From positions 1,174,971 through 1,238,970 of the forward strand of contig NZ_QCXX01000001.1 of NCBI RefSeq assembly GCF_003071065.1: 64,000 bases of DNA. The letters are read 5' to 3'. This DNA comes from Sphingobacterium athyrii. GTDB taxonomy: Bacteria; Bacteroidota; Bacteroidia; Sphingobacteriales; Sphingobacteriaceae. The position numbers were made by a program, and so were the translations under genes. The notes beneath the pieces were generated by a model. The model ran no database searches. It was not told the DNA's origin and worked only from the letters and a program-made list of their open reading frames with translations. Below, one piece after another: positions 16,883 to 27,037 of the stretch (position 1 is its first letter; each line of letters opens with the position of its first letter).

Positions 16883-17458
16883 TTAAGAAAAATTCTTTTT
16901 ACGGATTTCGCTCAGATATTCGGGTGTGAAGCCGAGATAGGAAGCAATCAGATATTGTGGGACCCGTTGCAGAAAAGCCGGATAATTTTTGAGAAATTGA
17001 CGGTATAATTCTTCCCTGGAATGTTCATAAAGCAACTTGACGCGCATCTGTGCTGCGGCGTAAGCTTTCTGATAAATGCAGCGGAAATACTTTTCCATGA
17101 CCGGGTGTTTTTCCAATAGCTCATCGTAGGCCTTCTGGCGGATTACCAAAACCTTGGCCGGCAGTACGGCCTGGATGTAAAATTCTGTTGGTATCTGGTT
17201 GATGTAGGAGAAAGTCTCTGTCATCCACCAGTTTTCAACAGCAAATTCAGTGGTCTGCTCGACACCTTTTTCATTGATAAAAAATTTTCTTAAAATTCCA
17301 TCCAGCACAAAATAACTTGCTTTGCAAAATTGGCCTTCTGTTAGCAGGTTTTCCTTTTTTTTGAAAGTCTCCACCTGAAAATATCCGGCTATTTCCACAA
17401 ATTCCTCATCGGAGACACAAATAAACTTCTGAATGTGTTTTTTGAATTGTTCGAGCAT
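16883..17458 (-). CDS. Crp/Fnr-type transcriptional regulator
   Basis: 191 aa from the ATG at 17456-17458. I prefer it to an in-frame start 20 codons upstream because homologous proteins begin close to the MLEQFKKHI region. The N-terminal 120 residues are a cyclic-nucleotide-binding-type sandwich (ASYFVLDGILRKFFINEKG). A long helix (SREELYRQFLKNYP) follows, then a short C-terminal HTH (VPQYLIASYLGFTPEYLSEIRKK). This is the typical Bacteroidota Crp-like protein found next to carboxymuconolactone decarboxylase or oxidoreductase genes. The effector is unknown. Confidence 0.82.
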   Translation of the reverse strand: MLEQFKKHIQKFICVSDEEFVEIAGYFQVETFKKKENLLTEGQFCKASYFVLDGILRKFFINEKGVEQTTEFAVENWWMTETFSYINQIPTEFYIQAVLPAKVLVIRQKAYDELLEKHPVMEKYFRCIYQKAYAAAQMRVKLLYEHSREELYRQFLKNYPAFLQRVPQYLIASYLGFTPEYLSEIRKKNFS

Positions 17459-17550
17459 TATCTTAAGTCGGTTTTCACTATGATCTGCGCCTTTAAGATA
17501 ATAAAAAATAGTGATCAATTAACTATTTTTTATTGCTCTATATCAATGAT

Positions 17551-18014
17551 ATGACTATCCTAAAATTTATATTGCTTGCACTTATATCAGCTGTTTGGTC
17601 ACTGCGTTCTGCTACTGCGCAAAACACACTTCCTAGAAATCTAAAAGAAACAGCTTTATTCTTAAATCTTAACGTTTCAGACAGTCTAAAAAATGTAATC
17701 AAGCATATTGATGAGGAAGAGTTACATGAATTAACCGACAACGAGCTCGAAAGTGCATTTGAATTGATTGACTCGCTCCTTTCGTTTGGTAAATCTCCAT
17801 TATTTACATATTTGAATAATAAAGGAATCCACAACTTAAAAAAGATGTGATATTAAAATACTATAAACAGCTGCTCTCAGCTAGTTATTATGTAAAAGAA
17901 GATTCTCTCCTTAAGGCATTTAAACCTAAGGAAAACAAATTGAAAAAGGAAATTAAAGAGCGAATGAATGCGGACACAATTGCCGGTATTTATATTCCGA
18001 TAAAATACAGATAG
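17551..18014 (+). pseudogene. DUF6794-like secreted protein, interrupted by a -1 frameshift
   Basis: From the ATG at 17551 a signal peptide (MTILKFILLALISAVWS, cleavage near ATAQ) precedes LPRNLKETALFLN and, later, FTYLNNKGIHNLKK, both reminiscent of DUF6794 proteins. The frame ends at TGA 17848-17850, but the -1 frame continues without a stop as DVILKYYKQLLSASYY to TAG 18012-18014. The junction is A_AAA_AAG (17838-17844) in the codon phase used for -1 slippage. Reading one base back restores a 154-residue protein of sensible composition. It is either a recent frameshift mutation or sequencing error in the A run, or genuine slippage. Confidence 0.6.
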
Positions 18015-18022
18015 CAGTCAAT

Positions 18023-18080
18023 GCAAAAACAAGCATTTGACTATGCTACTGTTGAAGATGATTATGCTGGAATCTTAGAT
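18023..18080 (+). pseudogene. Fragment of the small lipoprotein family
   Basis: 58 bases match 648-705 of the lipoprotein gene with three differences. The reading QKQAFDYATVEDDYAGILD is followed by unrelated sequence and a stop. It lies 8 bases past the frameshifted gene and about 95 bases before the GC-rich xylan locus, so it marks a breakpoint. Confidence 0.7.
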
Positions 18081-18174
18081 TTTTGTAAAAACGACCCATT
18101 ACCTATGTTTTAACTAACCTATGATTACAATCAATTAAAAACAACTTTTGATAAAATAGTTTTGATTTTTTTCA

Positions 18175-20055
18175 TTACCAGCTATCGGTCCGAAACGGAG
18201 AGGCCAGCAGCTGTTGCCTGTTGATCAGATTAGCATCCTCCGGATTATCACTCCAGGCATAGCGTACCGCCACGGGGTGGGCTATATCCCTATGACTGAC
18301 CACGACGGTATTGCCCTTGACAACAGCGTCCGCCCAGACAAACTGGCGGTCCTGCCCAGCGATGGCAAAGTGTCTCAATGGCTGCCCGTCCCTGCTTGCC
18401 AGTCCAGTGCCGACCTCCTTAAAAAAGAGCACGATCCTGCTGTCCTTGATTTCCATACGCTCATAGACGGGTCCTGAGCTTACCAGCTTTTCACCGTACA
18501 CCAGTTTGCGGGCAGCCAGCAGCAACCGTGCAGCAAGGTCTTTTTTATTCAGGGGATGAATATCGTTCCACTCGCCAATATCATAGTTGACCGTCAGCGC
18601 TGTATAGGGGACCTCACGGGATACCTTAAACTGCGCTTCACGTATACCGGCCCATCCCGATTCAGAAGGACGCTCCTGTTTGCGCATATAATTAGGCAGC
18701 TGCACCAGCAAAAAAGGTAGCCGCGGGCGCTCCAGCGTCAGGCGCCAGTCTTTGATCAGCAGACGGAGATACTGCTCGTAGGTCTGCGGATTGCCAGTAT
18801 TAGCCTCTCCCTGGTACCAGATCACGCCGCTCACTGCGACATCTTTTATCGGATAGATCATACCGTTATACAGCTTTGATCCCACTTCATTTATATTTTG
18901 GAGCCGCGGCAGATAGCTTTTGACCAGATCGGAATCCATACCCACCTGATATTTCCATGCTCCAGCCAGATTGATCTCGTTGTCATTGACCTGCAGCTTA
19001 TAGGACTTGCCTTCCACAAATCCCCCATGACCGGTGTTGGACCGCAGGCGTATCGTCACGGTATTGTAACCTGCACGCAGGATACCTGCGCGTACAGCGT
19101 ACTTGCGAGGCGGATACATATAGCCGGTGGCACCTACAAAGTGGCCATTAACAAATACCGAATCACTGTCGATCAGCGTTCCCAGATACAACATGCCGTA
19201 CCGGCCCGCCAGTTCGGCCGGCAATTCAAATGATTTTCTAAAATAGAGCACTCCTTTGCTATCCAGCTGTTGATCCCGCCACCAGCCCGGCACGGTAAAG
19301 GTAGGCCAGCTGCTGTCGTCCCAGTCTGGTTTTATCCAGTCCCGGATACCCCGGTCCTGCTGCGCCAGCTGCATGCTGTCCAGTGCGGAGCGGTCGAGCA
19401 GCAGCCTCGGAAATTCTTTGAGCTGATCCTGGCTGATCCAGCTTTCGATGTTCGAGCCGCCGAGGCTCGACACGAGCATGCCCACGGGTACGCCGGTATG
19501 GGTGTAGCTCTGCTGTGCATAGAAATAGGCCAACGCCGTCCAGTTCATGACTTCCGAAGCCACAGCGGAGTACCAGCGCCCGCCACCGGCTATTTCGCTG
19601 CGGCGTTCCAGCACGCTCTGTGTCGGCACCTTAAAATAACGGATCATATGGTTATTGGATGAATTGATCTCCGGAAACCGTTCCACCAGCCTTTCTATTG
19701 GTGTCTCCATATTGGACTGCCCTGAGCAAAGCCACACATCGCCGATCAGGACATCGCGGACAGCGATCTCATTGACCTGCAGCAGATAGGGGCCTCCGGC
19801 TTTTTGTGCCGGCAACCTGATGGCCCAGTTACCGGCCGCATCCGCCTCGGTCTGGTAGCTTTGGCCACGAAAACGTACCGTTATTTTTTCACCGTTGTCG
19901 GCCCAGCCCCAGATTTTCAGTTCGGTATCACGCTGCAGCACCATGCGGTCTGCTATCAGCGCAGGCAACCGCACCGCTGCGGACGACAATGCAGCGTAGA
20001 GGAGCAGAGCTAAGGTCAGGGCAAGAGCACAAGCTTTTCTTTTTTTCATCTTCAT
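18175..20055 (-). CDS. Sialate O-acetylesterase-family carbohydrate esterase (probable acetylxylan esterase)
   Basis: 626 aa from the ATG at 20053-20055, giving signal peptide MKMKKRKACALALTLALLLY. LCSGQSNMET carries the catalytic Ser of the SASA/SGNH-type esterase fold. A mid-protein jelly-roll insert (about 245-370; YFRKSFELPAELAGRYGMLY, SVFVNGHFVG) resembles the sugar-binding domain of beta-galactosidases. VIWYQGEANTGN and WNDIHPLNKKDL carry the remaining conserved motifs, with D-x-H in the latter. In this locus the likely role is removing acetyl groups from glucuronoxylan. It is the last gene of the GH43-SusC-SusD-esterase operon. Confidence 0.82.
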   Translation of the reverse strand: MKMKKRKACALALTLALLLYAALSSAAVRLPALIADRMVLQRDTELKIWGWADNGEKITVRFRGQSYQTEADAAGNWAIRLPAQKAGGPYLLQVNEIAVRDVLIGDVWLCSGQSNMETPIERLVERFPEINSSNNHMIRYFKVPTQSVLERRSEIAGGGRWYSAVASEVMNWTALAYFYAQQSYTHTGVPVGMLVSSLGGSNIESWISQDQLKEFPRLLLDRSALDSMQLAQQDRGIRDWIKPDWDDSSWPTFTVPGWWRDQQLDSKGVLYFRKSFELPAELAGRYGMLYLGTLIDSDSVFVNGHFVGATGYMYPPRKYAVRAGILRAGYNTVTIRLRSNTGHGGFVEGKSYKLQVNDNEINLAGAWKYQVGMDSDLVKSYLPRLQNINEVGSKLYNGMIYPIKDVAVSGVIWYQGEANTGNPQTYEQYLRLLIKDWRLTLERPRLPFLLVQLPNYMRKQERPSESGWAGIREAQFKVSREVPYTALTVNYDIGEWNDIHPLNKKDLAARLLLAARKLVYGEKLVSSGPVYERMEIKDSRIVLFFKEVGTGLASRDGQPLRHFAIAGQDRQFVWADAVVKGNTVVVSHRDIAHPVAVRYAWSDNPEDANLINRQQLLASPFRTDSW

Positions 20056-20125
20056 AGATTGCAAATTCCACAAATAGCGGTGCAGGACTGCTCATCCTGT
20101 ACAGATGGCATGTCCTGCAGTCCTA

Positions 20126-22087
20126 TTAGTTATATCCCGGATTCTGGTAAGCTGCTTTTTCGGCTGCCGACATATCCATGGCATCCAGCTGTCCCTGCGG
20201 GATAGGCCGCAGGTAGTGGAAGGGTTGTATCGACCGGGTGAAGGTTGCTGGCGTGTGGTCACCTACATTCGAACCGGCAATACGGTAGGTTTTAGCGATG
20301 TCGGACCAAGTCTGTGTACGCACGAGGTCATACCAGCGGTAGCCCTCACCGTAATACTCACGTGAACGTTCGGCCAAGATGTAATTGAGCGTGATCTGAG
20401 CCGGCGTCGCAGCCAGCATTTCGGCACGGTGGTTGGCTTGCTTGGCCGTGTTGCCGTTGTTGTCCCAGCGCCATACCCCCGCGCGGCCGCGGATCACGTT
20501 GATCAGGTCGCGTGCACTCTTGCCGGCTTTGGCCGTCGCACCCTTTACTGCCGCCTCGGCAGCGATAAAGTACAGCTCGGAAAACTTGGCAATATTGAAC
20601 GGCCGCGTACTGCCCGCATTAGGTTGTCCCAGACCATTGCCATTGTCGGTGCGGTAAGGGCCCAGTTTCCACAGTCCAGGATAGACACGTCGGCTGATGC
20701 CCTCCGGAGAGATCACGTAGTCGGCCCGGCCGGGGACTACCCCCGCACCGATACTGCTCTTGTAGGTTTTGTTGTCATAGTTGATCGGCGTCTGTGGCTC
20801 CTCATTCAAAAAAGTCAGGATGGCCTCTCCCGGTTTGACGGGCATGTTATTGGCGTTGAACAGCGAAGAGTTGCTGATATTTGCCTTGTTCCAGTTACCG
20901 CGGTACACCGTGGTAAAGGTGCCGTCGTAGCGCGAGTCGTTGGTTTTGTCGGCAAAAGTCTCGGTCACCACATTAATCGTCGGTGCCATCCGTGTCCATG
21001 GGCGTCCCAGTGCCTGTGCGGCCTCCCGCTGTACCGAGTTCACTAGATCGGCGGTATTCCAGGCCGTTGTTTTGGAACTCGTGATCGACGTGTAATTCCA
21101 GGTCATCATCCAGCCCGCAAAGTTGTCGGGTGCACCACCACTGCCATAGCTCAGGCTGCCGCCGTTGTACAGTTCGCTGTCTTCGGTATGGTCAGCAAAG
21201 AGCAGAATCTCGTTGTTGCGGTCATTGGTCCCGACGTTTACATCGTAAAAGGTGGGCTGCAGGCCATACAGTCCCGGGTTTTCAATAGCAGCCACGGCCA
21301 TGTCGTAAGCCTGCTGAAAATACCAGGCACTGGTCTTGCCGTCGGGATCCGTCCGTGCAGTCTCCGGATAAGTCGGTATATTTTTCGGATTTTCCAACCA
21401 CCAGGCGTAGGTCAGATAGGCCTTTGCTAGATATAAACGGGCGACCGTCTTACTGACGGCTCCCTTTAAGCGCGGTGCATCGGGCAGATCGCTAATGGCC
21501 TTGATCAGGTCGGGGAAAACTGCCCGGGTATACACCTCGGCCACGGTATTTCGTTTGGACTTACGTTCCACGGACGTGCTGTACTTGAGTTCGCCCCCAC
21601 CCAGGTCGAGCGGCACACCTCCGAAAGTCTGCAGCAGCAGGAAATAATCAAATGCGCGGAAAAAGTGTGCTTCGGCGATGATCGCGGGCGAAGTGCCCAC
21701 TGCCGGCGCATTCTCGATGATGCCCGAGGCCATGTTGATGTTGGGCAGGGCGGCCTGCCATGCCACATCCGCCCTGCTATTTACAGCCGTCATCGTACTG
21801 AGACCTGTAAGGTCCATCACCTGAAAGTTTTCGTCCGCGCTCTGCGCATAGGTCACCTCATCGGTCCCCGTCAGGCAGGCATTGTAATAATAGGCCTGTC
21901 CATATATGTTGCGAAGGTGGGCATAAAGTCCCACAATACTGTTGTTGATACCGTTTGGTGTCTTAAAATCCCCCGGCGTAAAGATTCCTCTAGGCTGTTC
22001 ATCTAAAAATTTGGAGCAGCTGTTCATGCCGAGCATCAGTGAACCAACGCAGAGCCCTATGATAAGTTTTGAATTGAAAGTTTTCAT
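20126..22087 (-). CDS. SusD/RagB-type glycan-binding lipoprotein
   Basis: 653 aa. Signal MKTFNSKLIIGLCVGSLMLG with lipobox MNSC followed by SKFLDEQPRG, a standard SusD N-terminus. TPR-like helices and the C-terminal family motifs (AEAAVKGATAKAG, YYGEGYRWYDLVRT, FHYLRPIPQGQLDA) are present. It forms the surface lid over its SusC partner, encoded 11 bases upstream, and binds xylan oligomers. GC content and codon use are high, as throughout this locus. Confidence 0.93.
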   Translation of the reverse strand: MKTFNSKLIIGLCVGSLMLGMNSCSKFLDEQPRGIFTPGDFKTPNGINNSIVGLYAHLRNIYGQAYYYNACLTGTDEVTYAQSADENFQVMDLTGLSTMTAVNSRADVAWQAALPNINMASGIIENAPAVGTSPAIIAEAHFFRAFDYFLLLQTFGGVPLDLGGGELKYSTSVERKSKRNTVAEVYTRAVFPDLIKAISDLPDAPRLKGAVSKTVARLYLAKAYLTYAWWLENPKNIPTYPETARTDPDGKTSAWYFQQAYDMAVAAIENPGLYGLQPTFYDVNVGTNDRNNEILLFADHTEDSELYNGGSLSYGSGGAPDNFAGWMMTWNYTSITSSKTTAWNTADLVNSVQREAAQALGRPWTRMAPTINVVTETFADKTNDSRYDGTFTTVYRGNWNKANISNSSLFNANNMPVKPGEAILTFLNEEPQTPINYDNKTYKSSIGAGVVPGRADYVISPEGISRRVYPGLWKLGPYRTDNGNGLGQPNAGSTRPFNIAKFSELYFIAAEAAVKGATAKAGKSARDLINVIRGRAGVWRWDNNGNTAKQANHRAEMLAATPAQITLNYILAERSREYYGEGYRWYDLVRTQTWSDIAKTYRIAGSNVGDHTPATFTRSIQPFHYLRPIPQGQLDAMDMSAAEKAAYQNPGYN

Positions 22088-22098
22088 GCCTGAATGTT

Positions 22099-25000
22099 TT
22101 AAAATGAAAGATTGAGCCCCAGAATATAACTTCTCATTGCCGGTGTATTTGTACCGACCACCAATATCCGTCTCAGGCCACCCACGGCGACATTCTCGTC
22201 GCCATAGGAATTGGGTTCCGGATCACCGCCTGATTCCTTGTGGTAGGGCGAGAATAGGACGAATGGATTTTCCACCGTCGCATAGAGGCGCAGACGGCCG
22301 ATGCCCATGCGTTCCACCCACTTTTGTTTAAAGTTGTATCCCATCGTGATCGTACGCACCTTCAGATAGGACGCATCGAAATATCCCAGCGTACTGCCGT
22401 ATTTAGGGTTGTCACCGCTCTGTATGCCCCCCGGTTTCGGATATTTGGCATCCGTACGATCTTCACGCCAGTATTCGACGCTCACGTTGTTGCCCGCGCG
22501 GGTATTCAGCTGGTTAAGGTAACCGGTGCTTCCGTAGAGCGAACTGATCAGCGTGCCCCCATTCTGGAAGGTACCCACCACATTCAGGTCGACATTTTTG
22601 TAGGCCAGACGCGTATTGAAACCACCCAGAAAATTGGGCTGGATATTGATGATCTGCCGGTCCGCAGCACCAATCGCCCGTGTAGGCACGCCATTTTCGT
22701 CGTATTCACCCGTATACTCCACTTTGATCATCCCCGCATTGCCACCCGGCTCCAGGATATCCCTATACGGATCGTCGGCCTGCCACAACCCGATTTTCTT
22801 GTAGTCAAAGATCACGTCGATCGGATGGCCGACAAACCATTGGTTGCCTTCATCGCGCTGGCTTCCGGAGGTCAGTTCGACGAGCTTATTGCGGTTTGCA
22901 TACAGGTTGACCCCCACATCCCATTTCCAGCCGTTTTCATTGTCGATCACCGCACCGTTTAGGGAGAGTTCAAAGCCTTTGTTCTGCGTCTTTCCGATAT
23001 TGGCCATGTAGCTGCCGCCGCCATTAGTAGGTGGCAGTCCCACGCGCAGCAATATATTGTCGGTATTCTGCACATAGTATTCCATGGTACCGCTGACCCT
23101 GTTGTTGAAGAGACCGAAGTCCAGACCGTAGTTATAGGTCTTGGAAAACTCCCAGCCCAGCGAAGGATTGGGCAGTTCGGACATATAGTAGCCTGTCAGG
23201 AACTGCGTATCGAAATTATATGGTCTTGTACTCAGCAGCCCCAAGGTCTTGTACGGATCAACTGCCTGATTGGACGTCTGACCATAGCCGAGGCGCAGCT
23301 TGAGCTGGTTTATCCACGGCAGGGCGGACATGAACTTCTCGTTGTGGATGTTCCATCCTGCCGAAATCGCCGGATAGGCGTGCCATTTATGCCCCGGTGC
23401 CAATCGCGAGGAGCCGTCGCGGCGCATGGTCATCGTCAGCATGTAGCGGTTGTCAAAGGTATACATAGCGCGCCCCATAAAAGACATCAGGCTGCTCTTG
23501 GCATAGCCCTGCTGGTCGGGGTTGACAATGATCTCCCCCTGTGCGCGGCCGATATTATAAAACTGGAATGCATCGATCGGAATATCGCGGGCCGATATCA
23601 GCGTGCTGTTGGTAGTGTTCTGCTCGGCTGAATAAAGCGCTACCAAGTTGAGGTTATGCTTCTGCGCAAAAGTACGATCGTAGGTCAGCAGGTTTTCCAT
23701 CACCCACTGTACCGTTCTGCCGTTTGCGACCGAAGCTGTGGACACATTGTCGGGGGTACCGCTGAATACGCCTTGTCCGGTATAGCTGCCATCATTGTTC
23801 TGACGGAAGTTGAGACCAAGGTTGGTGCGGTAGGTCAGCCCCTCCACGCCGGGAATCCGTATCTCCCCGTACATGTTGTTGTACGAACCGAACACGCGCT
23901 GCTGGTTGATATAGCTGTCCCCCAGCGCCTCATAGGACTCGCGGGTATGCACCCACTGCTGACCCGATGTCTGCTGCTGAATACGGGATTTTAGTGTGCC
24001 ATCCGTATTAAAGGGATTGGCTATCGGCGAAGCGCTCAGCACACCATACAGGCCTAGGTTGTTGCCATTGGTAATGCTATAGCTCTGGTTGAGGTTGAAG
24101 CCAAATTTAAATATTTTGCCCACCTGCTGGTCCAGTGCAGCACGGAGATTGTAGCGGGTATAGTTCTGCAGGGGAATCACACCTTCATCGCGGAAGTAAC
24201 CGGCACCGAAGTTGTAATTTCCTTTCTCTGCCCCGCCGTTGACACTGATATCGTGGCTATTGACCATTCCATTTTTGTAAAAGAGGTCCTGCCAGTCCGT
24301 ATTGGTGTCGTCCGACTCATCGAGGGTATTCTGGAACTGTCCCACATAGCGGCGCATTTCGGCAAACTCCGGCCCCGACATCATTGGATATTTGGCAAAT
24401 ACTGTACGCAATCCGGTAAAACCGTTGTACGCCAGCTGCGCTTGCTGCCCCATCCGTCCCTTGTTAGTGGTCACGAGGATCACGCCGTTGGCACCACGCG
24501 AACCGTAGATTGCCGTTGCCGAAGCATCTTTGAGCACATCCACACTCTTGATGTCCGCGGGGTTGATGTCTGAGATGGAACCTGCAAACGGAATTCCGTC
24601 GAGCACGATCAGCGGATTGTTGTCGGCGGTCAGCGAGCGTGTACCGCGGATCCGGATCTGCATCGGAGAACCCGGCTTGGACGAATTCTGCTGCATATTG
24701 ACCCCCGCAATACGGCCCTGTAGGGCGCGGCTGATGTTGGCTGCTGGCACTTCGTTCATCGTCGCACCGCTCACCGAGGCCACCGAACCCGTCACGGCTT
24801 CTTTGCGCTGCGTACCATAACCGATGACCACCACCTCTTCCATGGCAATATCATCGGATTGCAGCGTCACCTGCACGCGGTTATTGGCGCCTACCGGCAC
24901 TTCGGCTGTTTTGTAGCCGACATTGGTGAAGACCAGCACAGCGCCGTTGCCGGCCTCAATGGCAAATGTGCCCTTACTGTCTGTTGTCGTACTCTTGGTG

Positions 25001-25176
25001 CCGCCCTTGACGGATACGGTCACCCCTTCAATGGGCTGTTTCTGCTGGTCTGAGACCAGCCCATTGACCAGTTTATCCTGTGCAAAAGCCAGCTGCAGCG
25101 CTGCCAGCAAAAAGAGCAAGGACAGTATTCCATACTGTAGCCATCGTTGTCGTTGCACAGGAATCGTAAACTTCAT
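22099..25176 (-). CDS. SusC/RagA TonB-dependent outer-membrane transporter
   Basis: 1025 aa from the ATG at 25174-25176; the in-frame ATG three codons upstream is also possible. Signal peptide up to ALQLAFAQ. A carboxypeptidase-D-like domain comes first (VNGLVSDQQKQPIEGVTVSV). The TonB box/plug follows with EEVVVIGYGTQRKE and SVDVLKDASATAIYGSRGAN. The C-terminal barrel ends in an aromatic LGLNLSF. There is no N-terminal STN domain, so signalling goes through the HTCS and not through an anti-sigma factor. It pairs with the SusD downstream for uptake of xylo-oligosaccharides. Confidence 0.93.
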   Translation of the reverse strand: MKFTIPVQRQRWLQYGILSLLFLLAALQLAFAQDKLVNGLVSDQQKQPIEGVTVSVKGGTKSTTTDSKGTFAIEAGNGAVLVFTNVGYKTAEVPVGANNRVQVTLQSDDIAMEEVVVIGYGTQRKEAVTGSVASVSGATMNEVPAANISRALQGRIAGVNMQQNSSKPGSPMQIRIRGTRSLTADNNPLIVLDGIPFAGSISDINPADIKSVDVLKDASATAIYGSRGANGVILVTTNKGRMGQQAQLAYNGFTGLRTVFAKYPMMSGPEFAEMRRYVGQFQNTLDESDDTNTDWQDLFYKNGMVNSHDISVNGGAEKGNYNFGAGYFRDEGVIPLQNYTRYNLRAALDQQVGKIFKFGFNLNQSYSITNGNNLGLYGVLSASPIANPFNTDGTLKSRIQQQTSGQQWVHTRESYEALGDSYINQQRVFGSYNNMYGEIRIPGVEGLTYRTNLGLNFRQNNDGSYTGQGVFSGTPDNVSTASVANGRTVQWVMENLLTYDRTFAQKHNLNLVALYSAEQNTTNSTLISARDIPIDAFQFYNIGRAQGEIIVNPDQQGYAKSSLMSFMGRAMYTFDNRYMLTMTMRRDGSSRLAPGHKWHAYPAISAGWNIHNEKFMSALPWINQLKLRLGYGQTSNQAVDPYKTLGLLSTRPYNFDTQFLTGYYMSELPNPSLGWEFSKTYNYGLDFGLFNNRVSGTMEYYVQNTDNILLRVGLPPTNGGGSYMANIGKTQNKGFELSLNGAVIDNENGWKWDVGVNLYANRNKLVELTSGSQRDEGNQWFVGHPIDVIFDYKKIGLWQADDPYRDILEPGGNAGMIKVEYTGEYDENGVPTRAIGAADRQIINIQPNFLGGFNTRLAYKNVDLNVVGTFQNGGTLISSLYGSTGYLNQLNTRAGNNVSVEYWREDRTDAKYPKPGGIQSGDNPKYGSTLGYFDASYLKVRTITMGYNFKQKWVERMGIGRLRLYATVENPFVLFSPYHKESGGDPEPNSYGDENVAVGGLRRILVVGTNTPAMRSYILGLNLSF

Positions 25177-25263
25177 TATTCTCATAACTTAGGGATTTAA
25201 GAAAATTTTGTTTTCAGTTGTGTTTATAATCGTCATTTCAATAGTCTTTACGCATTCAGCTGT

Positions 25264-27003
25264 CTATCGGATCCTGTTCGCTGTCGTGCTGTACAGGCCG
25301 ATCAGCGCGCCCGTGAATCCACCGGCCACGTCCGTCGACAGAATGTCGCCTGACACAGTATTGCCGATTTTCCGGAATGGCCCCTTCCCAACGGCATAGG
25401 CAAACTGATAGGCGTCGCCAGCGGCTTGTACCTTCAGCTGCACCTTCGCGTTTAGATTGATTTTCTCTTTGGCCAGGATCCGGGTGCTGCCGTTTTCGTT
25501 TTTGGCAAGGACGATATGGTCCTCGTTATCGAGCTTGGTGACGCCGAGCACATAATGGTACTTTTCACTTTGCAGACAGGTGATGCCCGCCAGGTCCGAA
25601 GCCGAGGCCGGCACGTAGTCCAATGATACGCTGCTCTCAAAATTTTTGTGCTGTTGCCGATAAAATAAGGCCGAAATTGGTTTTTGCTCACTGATATCCA
25701 CGGCATACGATCTGAAGACAATGCCCTTGTCCGTGGCCTGCAAAAATTTCTCGCGGGCACCACGCAGGGCGACCCAGCGGTGATCTAGCACTGCGGTGGT
25801 CAGCGGATCGGTGAACGTAAAATTGCCATTGGGAAAATAGCCCGGGGCATGGCTCCTGTTGTTGACGCCCGCAGGCATCCGCACGCTCGGTTTGAGCGCT
25901 TCCATCCCCCCTTCAAAGATCGGCCATTCACCCGACCAGTCGACCGGTAGAATAAAGGTTTCGCGACCCGTGTTGACCCGTTTCACTTCGTTGGGTCTGA
26001 CGCCCAGAAATACGCCATACCAGGATCCATGCGGACCTTCGACCAGATCCGCATGCCCTGCCCATTCCACTGGGTTGGGCCTATTTTTGTCCAGATGGCG
26101 CTGGGAGAGTATCGGATTTTTGGGTGCCGGGCTGTAAGGTCCTGCGACATGGTCGCTCGAGAAGATCACTTCACTGTGATCGCTGCCCGTGCCGCCCTCG
26201 GCACACATCAGGTAGTACCTGCCATCTTTTTTGTAAATATGCGGTCCTTCAATCCAGATGGGATTTTCAGCCGGATGCACACCACCGTCCACCAGGATCC
26301 GGTCACTTCCTTGGATGACCTGATCCTTTTCGGTATCATATGCCCAGAGCTTAATCACGCGGTGGCCCTCATAGCGTTGTTTGCCTTTATCCGGCGCATC
26401 GTTATGCACGACATAAGCTTTGCCGTCATCATCAAAAAACAGGGCCGGATCAATGCCGTCAAAATCCAGCTTGACAGGGTCGGACCAGTTTCCCGCTTTG
26501 GGGTCTTTGGTCTTGACAACCATATTTCCGATGCCCGAAGCAATCTGCGTCGTGATCATGTAAAACGTGTCGTTGTGCCGGTTGTACACGATATCTGGGG
26601 CATATATTCCCGCACTGATGCCTGCCGTCTGCACTTTCAGCTGCGATTCACGGTCCAAGACATGCCCCAGCTGGGTCCAGTTGACCAGATCCAAAGAGTG
26701 GAAAATAGGCACCCCCGGAAACACCGAAAAGGAGGAATTCACCAGGTAATAGTCATTACCTTTACGTGTAATGCTCGGATCGGGATAACATCCCTGTAGA
26801 ATGGGCGAATAGAACTGCCCCGGTTTTAATGGATTTTCTTTGTAAACTGCATCTTCGCCTTTATAGACAAAATCCGAAAATACAGGTTCAGAGAGGCGAT
26901 CTCCCTGCAATTTGCGTTTATGCTCTTGTGTACTGAATGCTGTTAATGTAGCCAATATCACTACAGACATGCCCAGCATCGTTTTCCCCTTCCGCTTTAA
27001 CAT
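25264..27003 (-). CDS. GH43 beta-xylosidase/arabinofuranosidase, two-domain
   Basis: 579 aa. The five-bladed GH43 catalytic domain starts at CYPDPSITRKGNDYYLVNSS, with general base D75. GIDPALFFDDDG holds D185 and IEGPHIYKKDGRYYL holds the catalytic acid E252. A C-terminal beta-sandwich (about 370-579) is typical of the larger GH43 subfamilies (11/12-like). The hydrophobic N-terminus (MLGMSVVILATLTAFS) suggests export. It is the first gene of the downstream operon, 79-88 bases ahead of SusC, and has its own promoter and operator. Confidence 0.88.
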   Translation of the reverse strand: MLKRKGKTMLGMSVVILATLTAFSTQEHKRKLQGDRLSEPVFSDFVYKGEDAVYKENPLKPGQFYSPILQGCYPDPSITRKGNDYYLVNSSFSVFPGVPIFHSLDLVNWTQLGHVLDRESQLKVQTAGISAGIYAPDIVYNRHNDTFYMITTQIASGIGNMVVKTKDPKAGNWSDPVKLDFDGIDPALFFDDDGKAYVVHNDAPDKGKQRYEGHRVIKLWAYDTEKDQVIQGSDRILVDGGVHPAENPIWIEGPHIYKKDGRYYLMCAEGGTGSDHSEVIFSSDHVAGPYSPAPKNPILSQRHLDKNRPNPVEWAGHADLVEGPHGSWYGVFLGVRPNEVKRVNTGRETFILPVDWSGEWPIFEGGMEALKPSVRMPAGVNNRSHAPGYFPNGNFTFTDPLTTAVLDHRWVALRGAREKFLQATDKGIVFRSYAVDISEQKPISALFYRQQHKNFESSVSLDYVPASASDLAGITCLQSEKYHYVLGVTKLDNEDHIVLAKNENGSTRILAKEKINLNAKVQLKVQAAGDAYQFAYAVGKGPFRKIGNTVSGDILSTDVAGGFTGALIGLYSTTANRIR

Positions 27004-27037
27004 GATTGGTTTATTTATAATTTGGTTTATTTGCCTA

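Noticed and set aside
20429..21046. Long plus-strand open frame (about 205 codons) opposite SusD
   Set aside because: It lies wholly antisense to a clear SusD gene in GC-rich sequence and reads as low-complexity Arg/Val/Gly-rich protein; a shadow frame.
25186..25263. Third HTCS operator before SusC
   Set aside because: It contains ATTTCAAT but lacks the TTTGTT core and the 21-base repeat; SusC is more likely read through from GH43.
26029..26799. Plus-strand open frame of about 256 codons opposite GH43
   Set aside because: Antisense to a GH43 with intact catalytic residues; no family pattern of its own.
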